DNA of 6,869 bases. It comes from Thermococcus sp. GTDB taxonomy: Archaea > Methanobacteriota_B > Thermococci > Thermococcales > Thermococcaceae. Shown here piece by piece: positions 1 to 6,055 of this stretch; the first letter of the stretch is position 1, and every line of letters starts with the position of its first letter. The DNA lies in contig JALVUT010000344.1 in NCBI GenBank assembly GCA_027035445.1, positions 1 through 6,869 on the forward strand, in the 5' to 3' direction. The position numbers and the translations under genes were made by a program. The notes under the pieces were generated by a model. That model had not been told where the DNA came from. It searched no databases and worked only from the letters and a program-made list of their open reading frames with translations.

Positions 1-520
1 ATAAGAGGATCGCCTCCTCCCCTTTTATCTCACGCGCCCAGAAACGCACGTTTCTATAATCAGCATCATTTTTAACAAAGCCCGAGCCCTTCGAATTGTA
101 TCTGAACCGGTCGAGGTAATAAAGAACTGGCCGCCATTCACCGTCTGGGAGGACCCTGTAGCCGTAAGGGGTGGTGTTGTCCCGGGCCTTTCCATCCCAC
201 ACATTAAGGGTTGCGCGCCCCATGCCCAGCCCTTTGGCAATGAAGGCCATTTTTAGCCCGCGGGATCCCTGGATGTTTATTCCGAGGGCCGGCCCTCCCC
301 ATCTTTTTCTTATGACGGCCTTGAGGGCCTTTCCGGACACTCCCGGGGCTGTGCCCAAACTAGTGCCCTTGGTCCCTCCAAAGCCAGAAGGCCCTTTTTC
401 AAAGCGGTTCTTGTAATAGATGGTAATTCCGCCCTCCTCCCACTCTCTGCAGTTTTCAGCCGTAGCGCATGCTGCAAGGACCACTGTGATAAATACAAAA
501 AAGCATACCTGTAATTTCAT
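1..520 (-). CDS. Exported lipoprotein-like protein of unknown function, C-terminus cut by window edge
   Basis: An open frame of 173 codons runs from ATG at 520 to the left edge without a stop, so the C-terminus is missing. The start is well supported: AAGGAG lies 7 bases upstream and the ATG overlaps the stop of the preceding acyltransferase gene (ATGA). Residues 1-17 form a short hydrophobic signal with Lys2, ending in a lipobox-like L-A-A-C at Cys18. Cleavage by signal peptidase I after A-T-A (19-21) is an alternative, so the product is either a lipoprotein or a secreted protein. The mature part is rich in Gly, Trp and Tyr, with alternating strand-like segments (for example around 63-70, 77-84, 90-108 and 121-141). 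I infer an all-beta, possibly carbohydrate-binding-like sandwich, but I recognise no family. The gene is GC-rich compared with the acyltransferase gene before it. As the last visible gene of a surface-glycan operon it may act in the envelope. Function is unknown. Confidence 0.8.
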   Translation of the reverse strand, partial: MKLQVCFFVFITVVLAACATAENCREWEEGGITIYYKNRFEKGPSGFGGTKGTSLGTAPGVSGKALKAVIRKRWGGPALGINIQGSRGLKMAFIAKGLGMGRATLNVWDGKARDNTTPYGYRVLPDGEWRPVLYYLDRFRYNSKGSGFVKNDADYRNVRFWAREIKGEEAILL

Positions 521-1566
521 ATTAGAACTCCTTCTATTTTACCCCATAACCATTCTCTTTTTTGATATACTTTTAATAAACTTCCTGTTACTTCACCAGA
601 GATTCCAAGTCCAACATACAGTATCAAAACTAGAGCAAGCTTCTTAACCCACCAAACAGGTATCATCCTATAAACCAGGGGAGCTATGGCGTAAAGCAGG
701 GGCATGTGGCCGATAAAGATTACAAGGGTATTTTGGGCAAAAAATCGAGCAACAGAACTTACGGGCAGCCTCCGGCAGATTTCAAACAAGAGATATGTAT
801 ATACCAAATAAACAACGGTTACTAAAGAAGAACTAACAAAAATAGACACGAGAAGGTTATGAGCCTTCAGAATTCCGAAGGGGAAGTGATGGAAAAATTC
901 AAATTGTTGCATTAGCAAACGCCAAACAATTGAATAAACAACAAAAACACAAAAAAAGACAATCAACCGTGTATGTTCGGGATTTAGGTCCTTTCTTTGT
1001 GCCAGTAGCATCCCCAGGAAGAAAACAGTAGCCCAGTTGGGAAGGATCATGTAGGCAGTGTAGAATCGTCCGTAGTAAATCAGAACCGATCTGCAGAGTA
1101 ATTCGATCAATAGTGCAGCGATAAACATCCATGGCCTGCCCCCTTTATCTTTTAAAAATAGGGCCCAGAAGAGTATTATGTGAATATAGGTCCCGATATA
1201 CCAAGTGGTCGGATTTGCAGGAAAACTGTTGAAAAATACGTTAACTCCAAAGATAAAAGGCAGGTAATTGCTGGGATTTGTATCGTGTTTGGTAAAAAAA
1301 TAAATGACGCTAAGAAGTATTGCAAATAGGAGTCCCCAGAAAAACACACTGAAAAGCCTGTTGAATATGACTCGCGGTGCCGGGCGCTTCTCTTTTGCAA
1401 GCCCCCATCCGATCACGAAGACAAAGCATGTGACACCTAGCTGTTTCATGTTAATGGGCACAGTGAAGTCATTAAAGGGGTAACCGAACACATGCCCCAA
1501 TACTATGAGAAACATCCCAATGGCCTTCATCCAGTCTATTAGGTTGTAGCGTTCTAATTGGGTCAT
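517..1566 (-). CDS. Integral-membrane acyltransferase, family 3 (O-acetyltransferase type)
   Basis: The 349-residue product is almost entirely hydrophobic, with about ten predicted membrane helices (roughly 14-30, 42-57, 70-90, 121-138, 145-165, 175-190, 200-218, 236-262, 279-300, 306-326). The N-terminus has the family hallmark: D11-W12-x-K14 followed by the conserved histidine in L-G-H (His25). A second conserved-looking histidine is His287 in I-G-H-M-P-L near the C-terminus. Length and layout fit acyltransferase family 3 (OafA / NolL-like). These membrane enzymes typically add acetyl or other short acyl groups to sugars of O-antigen, capsule or Nod factors. There is no extra periplasmic SGNH domain. 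The start at 1566 has only a weak GAG six bases upstream. It overlaps the stop of a repeat-derived frame (ATGA), which could help translation. The gene is AT-rich (16 G/C of 60 in 781-840). Specific substrate is unknown. Confidence 0.9.
   Translation of the reverse strand: MTQLERYNLIDWMKAIGMFLIVLGHVFGYPFNDFTVPINMKQLGVTCFVFVIGWGLAKEKRPAPRVIFNRLFSVFFWGLLFAILLSVIYFFTKHDTNPSNYLPFIFGVNVFFNSFPANPTTWYIGTYIHIILFWALFLKDKGGRPWMFIAALLIELLCRSVLIYYGRFYTAYMILPNWATVFFLGMLLAQRKDLNPEHTRLIVFFCVFVVYSIVWRLLMQQFEFFHHFPFGILKAHNLLVSIFVSSSLVTVVYLVYTYLLFEICRRLPVSSVARFFAQNTLVIFIGHMPLLYAIAPLVYRMIPVWWVKKLALVLILYVGLGISGEVTGSLLKVYQKREWLWGKIEGVLI
528..533 (-). promoter_or_regulatory. Strong ribosome binding site for the terminal lipoprotein gene
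   Basis: The minus strand reads AAGGAG followed by 7 bases and then ATG at 520. It lies inside the last codons of the membrane acyltransferase gene and fixes the start of a gene that has no stop codon in the window. The ATGA overlap suggests translational coupling as well. Confidence 0.75.
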
Positions 1567-1633
1567 TTATTACTCAACTTAGCAGATGGCAATTTAGAAT
1601 TGAACCGCAAAGACGCCAAGGACGCCAAGTTTA

Positions 1634-1662
1634 TTATCTCATCAGGGTGCCTGATGAGATAA
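1634..1662. repeat. Perfect 13-bp inverted repeat (hairpin)
   Basis: TTATCTCATCAGG, three bases (GTG), then its exact reverse complement. In the direction of the genes (minus) it is followed by TAAACTTGG rather than a T run, so it is not a normal intrinsic terminator for this operon. On the plus strand a run of seven T occurs only 11 bases beyond the stem. It could cause partial attenuation or mRNA processing between the beta-helix and membrane acyltransferase genes, or be part of a mobile repeat. Confidence 0.75.
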
Positions 1663-1713
1663 AAGAGTCCGATTTTTTTGGTGTTATCTACTTTGCGCCC
1701 TGTGCGTTCTTGA

Positions 1714-1730
1714 ATCCGCCGTAGGCGGAT
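1714..1730. repeat. Perfect 7-bp GC-rich inverted repeat
   Basis: ATCCGCC, loop GTA, GGCGGAT. It lies about 50 bases from the larger palindrome, within the same repeat cassette, and is followed by a further gggcgg. Short tccgcc/ggcgga palindromes of this style are common dispersed elements between bacterial genes. No specific function can be assigned. Confidence 0.6.
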
Positions 1731-1768
1731 GGGCGGTTTAGATTGAACCACGAAGGCGCAAAGGTTCA

Positions 1769-2368
1769 TTAGTCCCTTTTCTCATTGTCCAGCCTTTTCA
1801 CAAACCTAGCCGGATTCCCGGCGACCATGATGTTGGGCTTTATGTCCGTGGAGACCACAGAGCCCGCGGCCACCATACTCCCCTCCCCCACATCGGCCAT
1901 AACGATCGCGCCTTCTCCGATCCAAGCGTTCGGACCGATCTTTATCTGGCGCATCCTCGATGGATCGAACGGGGTCCAGGTGCCATCAGGGCACCTTTTG
2001 TGAAGGGCTGAGCCACTTAAAAGGCTTGCCCTGCTTCCAATGAGAGATCCTTTTTTAAGGTGGGCAGAGCCTATGAGTGCATAGATACCGATATAAACAT
2101 GATCTTCCACCACAGCACGCCTGTGGGTGAAGATTGAGCCAAAGCCAATAATGAAGTTTGGTGAACACCTTTGAAGGGTAAGGGAATAGAAGGCACGCCT
2201 CAGAAAGAGGCCTGGGAGTCCAGGAAGGATTGAGAAGAGATGGCCCCAGAAGAGAAAGAGGGACTCGGAGTCCTTGAAAAGCAGTCCTTCAATCCAGCAG
2301 AGGAGCGCGCAGGGGAAGACCACAGCCTTAGAGATAATATTAAGGAGCGCCTTGATCCTGGCCCGCAC
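1769..2368 (-). CDS. Left-handed beta-helix (hexapeptide repeat) acyltransferase
   Basis: The 199-residue product has a hydrophobic N-terminal part (about 5-65, including one membrane-associating stretch near 13-30 and the segment P-G-L-P-G-L-F-L-R-R-A-F-Y at 49-61). A left-handed beta-helix follows from about 72 to 185. Hexapeptide turns are visible as V-V-E-D-H-V-Y-I-G, L-K-K-G-S-L-I-G, I-K-I-G-P-N-A-W-I-G-E-G-A-I-V and V-G-E-G-S-M-V-A-A-G-S-V-V. The ending A-G-N-P-A-R-F-V-K (183-191) is the classic C-terminus of CysE/WbbJ-type transferases. An inserted loop at about 121-140 holds His123, the likely catalytic base. GTG at 2368 is preceded by GGGGGAG, 13 bases after the ligase stop. Family members use acyl-CoA or acyl-ACP to acylate sugars. 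Here the preceding ligase and carrier protein make an ACP-bound donor plausible. Donor and acceptor are inferred, not shown. Confidence 0.88.
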   Translation of the reverse strand: MRARIKALLNIISKAVVFPCALLCWIEGLLFKDSESLFLFWGHLFSILPGLPGLFLRRAFYSLTLQRCSPNFIIGFGSIFTHRRAVVEDHVYIGIYALIGSAHLKKGSLIGSRASLLSGSALHKRCPDGTWTPFDPSRMRQIKIGPNAWIGEGAIVMADVGEGSMVAAGSVVSTDIKPNIMVAGNPARFVKRLDNEKRD

Positions 2369-2381
2369 AAGCGCTCCCCCT

Positions 2382-3728
2382 CTATGGCGCGAGCTTTTCG
2401 CGCCTTATGCGTTTGAACCGTTCATTGTAAATGGGCCCCTCTGATATAATTACCTTCTGGGGAATTTTATATAATTGGAGCCTTGATTTACAGAATGCCC
2501 TTATCCGATTCTTCAGCTTGGGGAGCTCCTCACGCTCCTTAAGCCGCACCTTGGCCACTACGATCTCCCCCACGAACGGATGTGGCTCTCCATATACCGA
2601 AGCGTCTTCGATGTTCTTCATCTCGAGCAGGGTGTTTTCCACCTCTGCTGGATAAACCTTGAGTCCTCCCACGTTTATGATCTCCTTGTCCCTTCCGAGG
2701 ATCCTTATCCATTTGCCGTCCTGTTCTACGAGGTCGCCCGTGTCAAGGTAGCCCTCCTTGTCGAAAGGGTCAGGGGCATTCAGATATCCCACCATGGAGG
2801 ATGCAGCCTTTACGAAGAGCTTTCCGTCCTTAATCTTGATGTCGTAGCCTTCGCCTCCGATCTTCATCCAGAGGGATCCTGATTCCTTGGAGCGCGAGTG
2901 CATAACCCCGAACTCGGACATCCCGTATGTCTGCTGGAGCCTTACGTCCGGAAAGACCTGCTGGAGTCTCTTCAGGGTGCTCTCGTGCATGGGTTCAGTC
3001 CCGTAGGTTATGAGCTCGAGGGAGCTTAGATCATAGTGCCGGTGGGCACCTGATAGAAGAAGGAGGTTAAGGAACGAGGGGGTTGAGGGGAGTAGGTCCG
3101 CACGGTGCCGTTCAATGGCCTTGCATACTTCCTCAGGACTTCTCCCCTCCGGGATGACAACCGCACCGCCGTTTGAGAGGGCGTAAAATAGGGAATTAAA
3201 GCCTCCTATGTGGTCGATCTGGAGAAAGATGAGCATCCTGAACGGCTTTCCGGGCTTCTTGAATCTTTCAAGGAGAAGATCCAGGTTGTGGACGATGCCC
3301 TTGTTCTTCTCTGTTGAACCCGATGAGAAGAGGACAAGCCCGGGGGAGCCCTCCGGGACCCTTTTGTAAAGGGGATGCCCTGCCTTTCTCCCACTCTTTG
3401 AGATATAGGGCCTTTTCTCCCTCGTATCTATCTCGTACTCGACTTCGGCCGTATCTTGGAAGAACTGGTGATGAGGTTTCGAATCGCTCGATAGCGGAAC
3501 AATGATGTTTTTATTTAGGGAAAGTGCAAGGAAGCAGGCTATGGATTCGGTGCTGTAGTCTCCCTTGAAGGCCACCACACTGTGCGGCGGAACGGAGTTT
3601 TCTTTGAGCAGCTCTTTAAACGCCTCGATCTCTTTTAGGATATCTTTATAATGAACAATGTTTTCACCATGGAGCACGGCTTCATTCTCAGGCCAGTTAT
3701 TCATTCTTTCCACGATGAATTCACTCAC
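2382..3728 (-). CDS. AMP-forming acyl ligase (ANL superfamily), probable acyl-ACP loading enzyme
   Basis: The 448-residue product is short for the superfamily (usually about 500-550) but keeps the core motifs in order. These are the P-loop F-S-S-G-S-T-E-K-N-K-G (134-144), Q-T-Y-G-M-S-E (266-272), Y-L-D-T-G-D-L (327-333), the hinge and C-domain motif beginning G-R-D-K-E-I-I-N-V-G-G (345-355), and a C-terminal lysine in F-K-R-I-R-R (Lys439) that matches the adenylation lysine of G-K-I-D-R-R. It should form an acyl-adenylate from ATP and a carboxylic acid and pass it to a thiol. The P-loop departs from the usual G-S-T-G-x-P-K-G (Glu140, Asn142). The gene overlaps the reductase stop (GTGA) and uses a GTG start behind a perfect GGAGG. 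With an ACP gene two positions upstream, acyl-ACP ligase is more likely than acyl-CoA ligase. The acid substrate is unknown. Confidence 0.9.
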   Translation of the reverse strand: MSEFIVERMNNWPENEAVLHGENIVHYKDILKEIEAFKELLKENSVPPHSVVAFKGDYSTESIACFLALSLNKNIIVPLSSDSKPHHQFFQDTAEVEYEIDTREKRPYISKSGRKAGHPLYKRVPEGSPGLVLFSSGSTEKNKGIVHNLDLLLERFKKPGKPFRMLIFLQIDHIGGFNSLFYALSNGGAVVIPEGRSPEEVCKAIERHRADLLPSTPSFLNLLLLSGAHRHYDLSSLELITYGTEPMHESTLKRLQQVFPDVRLQQTYGMSEFGVMHSRSKESGSLWMKIGGEGYDIKIKDGKLFVKAASSMVGYLNAPDPFDKEGYLDTGDLVEQDGKWIRILGRDKEIINVGGLKVYPAEVENTLLEMKNIEDASVYGEPHPFVGEIVVAKVRLKEREELPKLKNRIRAFCKSRLQLYKIPQKVIISEGPIYNERFKRIRREKLAP

Positions 3729-4423
3729 GATATGCCTCCGAGATAAATCGTCTGGCCTGTTACCATGCGGCTCCTAGGGCTCATAAGAAACTCTACCACG
3801 TTTATCACATCTTCGATAGATGCCATCTTTTTTATGGCTTGCGCATCTCTTACAAGCCTTTCTATCTTTTCCCTCGGGACGCCTTTTATTAGATCAGTCT
3901 CAATGGGGGATGGGCCCACTGCATTACATCTTATGCCAAAAGGCGCGAGCTCTTTGGCCATGACTCTGGTGAGGGCTTCCACAGCTGCCTTGGAGGCCAC
4001 GTATGCGCCCTCTCCTTCGAGATTAAGAGGGACCGCGACGGTGGTGAAGTTTACAATGGAAGGCGTGGAGGCCTTTCTGAGGAGCGGTATGGAATTTTGG
4101 GAGACGAGGAAGGTGGCGTAGAGGTTGACTTCGATGGTTTCTCTCAGTGACTTAAGCGGGGTGAGGGCGAAAGCATTCATCCGTGCGATGCCGGCGTTGT
4201 TGATAAGGGCGTCTAAGTGGCCCGCCTTCTTACGGAGCTCCACGAAGAGGCGGTCCACGGCCTTCTCTTCCTTCAGGTCCAGGGTGAAGTGCGTGTAGTT
4301 GGGGTGCTCGAGTGCAGCACCGGACCTTGCGCAACCGAAGACCCGGTCCCCTTTTTCAAGAAAGTATTCCGCCATCCCCTGGCCAAGCCCCTTGCTGGTT
4401 CCGGTGATAAGGATATGTCTCAC
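3725..4423 (-). CDS. Short-chain dehydrogenase/reductase (SDR), FabG-like
   Basis: The 232-residue product has the length of a classical SDR. It shows the cofactor motif T-G-T-S-K-G-L-G (7-14), a D-L pair at 49-50, N-N-A-G (75-78), the active-site Asn100 in E-V-N-L, and Y141-V-A-S-K145. The position 13 residues before Tyr141, normally serine, is Thr128. The C-terminus is V-T-G-Q-T-I-Y-L-G-G (221-230). Such enzymes reduce keto groups with NAD(P)H in the cytoplasm. Between an ACP gene and an acyl ligase, the substrate is most simply a 3-oxoacyl-ACP or a related acyl thioester, but a sugar keto group is possible. The GTG start at 4423 lies 14 bases after the ACP stop, with AAGGTGGG overlapping that stop, and puts the glycine motif at the normal distance from the N-terminus. 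The end overlaps the ligase start (GTGA). Confidence 0.92.
   Translation of the reverse strand: MRHILITGTSKGLGQGMAEYFLEKGDRVFGCARSGAALEHPNYTHFTLDLKEEKAVDRLFVELRKKAGHLDALINNAGIARMNAFALTPLKSLRETIEVNLYATFLVSQNSIPLLRKASTPSIVNFTTVAVPLNLEGEGAYVASKAAVEALTRVMAKELAPFGIRCNAVGPSPIETDLIKGVPREKIERLVRDAQAIKKMASIEDVINVVEFLMSPRSRMVTGQTIYLGGIS
3735..3739 (-). promoter_or_regulatory. Ribosome binding site fixing the GTG start of the acyl ligase
   Basis: GGAGG on the minus strand lies 6 bases before GTG at 3728. It supports the GTGA overlap start rather than the internal ATG at residue 9, and implies coupled translation with the reductase. Confidence 0.7.
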
Positions 4424-4437
4424 CTGTACTGCCCACC

Positions 4438-4725
4438 TTAGTTTAACAGCCCATGGATGAAATCAATAAGGCTTTTCACATCCCTGTACGGGCTCCTTGA
4501 CTGCGACATAGCCCTTTCGTCGCTAAGAGATATAAACAACCCCTGCTGACTGAAGGCATCCTCCACATCAATCAGGAACCCCACAAGCCCAATGGAATCG
4601 AGGCATCCCTCTCTGCCAAAGAGCTTAGTGTCTTCTGAGAGAGGGATTTGTTCATTGGACTCTCTTGCTTGATTAAAGTTCGAAATTACGTTGAAGATGA
4701 TGGATTTAATTTGTTCAGGGGTCAT
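4438..4725 (-). CDS. Acyl carrier protein (phosphopantetheine-binding)
   Basis: The 95-residue product has the size and acidic helical character of a carrier protein. The attachment motif is L-D-S-I-G-L-V at 42-48, with Ser44 the predicted 4'-phosphopantetheine site, followed by the helix G-F-L-I-D-V-E-D-A-F (49-58). The third part (about 66-95) contains S-D-E-R-A-M-S-Q-S-R-S-P-Y-R, as in carrier proteins of surface-glycan acylation loci that I recall. It is not the housekeeping AcpP, which has D-S-L-D and other fatty-acid genes around it. AGGA seven bases before ATG supports the start. The gene lies 26 bases after the transglutaminase-like gene and 14 before the reductase. It probably carries the acyl group loaded by the ligase at 2382-3728. 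Confidence 0.92.
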   Translation of the reverse strand: MTPEQIKSIIFNVISNFNQARESNEQIPLSEDTKLFGREGCLDSIGLVGFLIDVEDAFSQQGLFISLSDERAMSQSRSPYRDVKSLIDFIHGLLN

Positions 4726-4751
4726 AGGGCCTTCCTACCAGATGTTGAGTT

Positions 4752-6032
4752 TTATTTTAGAACAAAATTTACTGTGGTTGCAGGACCAATATTGTCATTT
4801 AATAATTTCATTGACACTGATATAGAGTGTTTTCCTTTAGTTAGCTTTAATACATGAAAGTTGCTGTCTATAATAATAGGAGCGCCATTGTCCACGCGAA
4901 TGATCCATTTTTTAAAGTAGGGACTGTATCCCCCCATGCCTATCTTTAAAAAGTAACTCCCATTTCTGTAATCTAGCGATATTGCATGAACTTCACAAAC
5001 ATTAACAGGCCAGTTATAGCGATTGATATCATCTACCCTGATTTTGCCGGTTAGTAATGGACCTAGAGTTGGGCGAGCCGTCCACCAGGTTGCAAGATCA
5101 CCAGCTGCCGGGCTTCCCCTCGTCAATTGGCGGACAATCCAGTCATTGCGCAAATCTATGTGGACGTATTCAAAAAGAGACAATAACATGGAAACGTCCC
5201 TATTTGCTAAGCTGGGTTTTGGCGGAGCAATGCGAGTAATTTTGAATGTTTGAGAAGTCTCAAATTTATTTAAATAGTGACAAAGCTCAAAAGCAGATAA
5301 TGGGATCTTTTCATTTTCAAATATTACATTGAAATCAGTATCCACAACAAACCATTTTTTGTACTGGTTCGACCAAAATTCCGCAACAGAATGTTCCCAT
5401 TTGTAGCCATCTTTTGATAAGGTGACAAGTCGCGCAGGCCAACCCATGGCCGACGCAGTTAGCACTGCTACCTCCGCAGCGATTTCGCACCAGAACTTTC
5501 GTCCATTTTCACCTGCCGCGATGACTTTTATAGGGTCGAACGCGATGGTCTTTGGGCTTCCCGGGGGTGTATCCTTCCCATGATCCCACCTAGTTCCCAA
5601 CCATTTTGCGAGCAAAAGCATCTTTTCAAATTCTGTTCTGCCATTACGAATTACTCCTTCTAAGTCATATTCATTCTTTAATTTAACCAACTGGGGTTCA
5701 GTTGGTTGAATATATACAAACGGTATATCTTTAACTATAGAAGCAAATTGTGAATATTTTTTTAATTTAAAAACCGGATATGCTTTGTCTATTAATTCCC
5801 AACTGGACTGAGGGCCATTCTCACTACTGAATCCAAAATAGTAGTTCCTTGTGATATTATTCGCGATGGTCACATCATCTTGCTTCAAATATAAAAAGAT
5901 GTAATCAGCAGCGATACGACCAGATTTATAAATTACTGAAATAGGAGTTAAAGAGAAATATAAAGATGCTACAATTATGTAAGCTAAGAAAACTGCAAAA
6001 AGAAGGTTAAGCCATTTAAATAGCCTTTTCAT
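4752..6032 (-). CDS. Membrane-anchored transglutaminase-like protein with C-terminal beta domain
   Basis: The 426-residue product starts with basic residues and one hydrophobic segment (about 5-28), a signal anchor that would place the rest outside the inner membrane. The middle carries a papain-like transglutaminase core: Cys182 in F-W-C-E-I-A-A-E-V-A-V, then G-W-P-A-R (197-201), His214 in K-W-E-H-S-V-A-E-F-W, and Asp231 in K-K-W-F-V-V-D-T-D. This is the Cys-His-Asp order of the family. The C-terminal part (about 325-426) is strand-rich and may be an Ig-like or beta-sandwich domain. Bacterial relatives are mostly proteases, peptidases or amidases rather than true cross-linking enzymes, so the activity is uncertain. 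No good Shine-Dalgarno precedes ATG at 6032, which is 23 bases after the sulfotransferase stop. The gene is AT-rich, unlike the SDR and ligase genes downstream. Its role next to a sulfotransferase and an acyl module is unclear. Confidence 0.82.
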   Translation of the reverse strand: MKRLFKWLNLLFAVFLAYIIVASLYFSLTPISVIYKSGRIAADYIFLYLKQDDVTIANNITRNYYFGFSSENGPQSSWELIDKAYPVFKLKKYSQFASIVKDIPFVYIQPTEPQLVKLKNEYDLEGVIRNGRTEFEKMLLLAKWLGTRWDHGKDTPPGSPKTIAFDPIKVIAAGENGRKFWCEIAAEVAVLTASAMGWPARLVTLSKDGYKWEHSVAEFWSNQYKKWFVVDTDFNVIFENEKIPLSAFELCHYLNKFETSQTFKITRIAPPKPSLANRDVSMLLSLFEYVHIDLRNDWIVRQLTRGSPAAGDLATWWTARPTLGPLLTGKIRVDDINRYNWPVNVCEVHAISLDYRNGSYFLKIGMGGYSPYFKKWIIRVDNGAPIIIDSNFHVLKLTKGKHSISVSMKLLNDNIGPATTVNFVLK

Positions 6033-6055
6033 AGAGGTAGACTGACTTACGCAAA

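Larger units (their letters stand above)
1591..1764. repeat. Intergenic repeat-like cassette between the two acyltransferase genes
   Basis: The only sizeable gap in the window (1567-1768) is built from repeated units. On the plus strand, tttagaattgaaccgcaaag (from 1594) is echoed by tttagattgaaccacgaagg (from 1737), an imperfect direct repeat. The first copy continues into gacgccaag twice in tandem (1612-1620, 1621-1629). A third cgcaaag-type unit lies inverted at 1691-1712. Two perfect palindromes sit between the direct copies. I see no transposase and no conserved protein. From memory, units of this kind recur between genes in environmental bacteria, so this is probably a dispersed non-coding repeat. 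Confidence 0.6.

Noticed and set aside
25..240. 71-codon minus-strand frame at the left edge
   Set aside because: It lies in another frame inside the partial lipoprotein gene, which has a better start, signal sequence and coupling.
899..1400. Two minus-strand frames of 74-77 codons inside the membrane acyltransferase region
   Set aside because: Out-of-frame shadows of a continuous 349-codon family 3 acyltransferase.
1591..1619. Possible sigma-70 promoter on the minus strand before the membrane acyltransferase (TTGGCG, 17 bases, TAAATT)
   Set aside because: Only four of six matches in each box and within repeat sequence; not better than chance without transcript data.
1634..1679. Hairpin plus T run as an intrinsic terminator on the plus strand
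   Set aside because: The T run is 11 bases beyond the stem and no plus-strand gene precedes it. In the minus direction there is no T tract.
1563..1769. 68-codon minus-strand frame as a genuine protein gene
   Set aside because: Its sequence is translated repeats and palindromes, with no domain or helical pattern that I recognise. It is kept only as an observation about coupling.
2580..2882. 100-codon plus-strand frame
   Set aside because: Antisense to conserved C-terminal motifs of the acyl ligase; composition-driven open frame.
3765..4121. 118-codon plus-strand frame
   Set aside because: It is fully antisense to the SDR coding region, including the Tyr-Lys motif. No ribosome binding site or recognisable protein.
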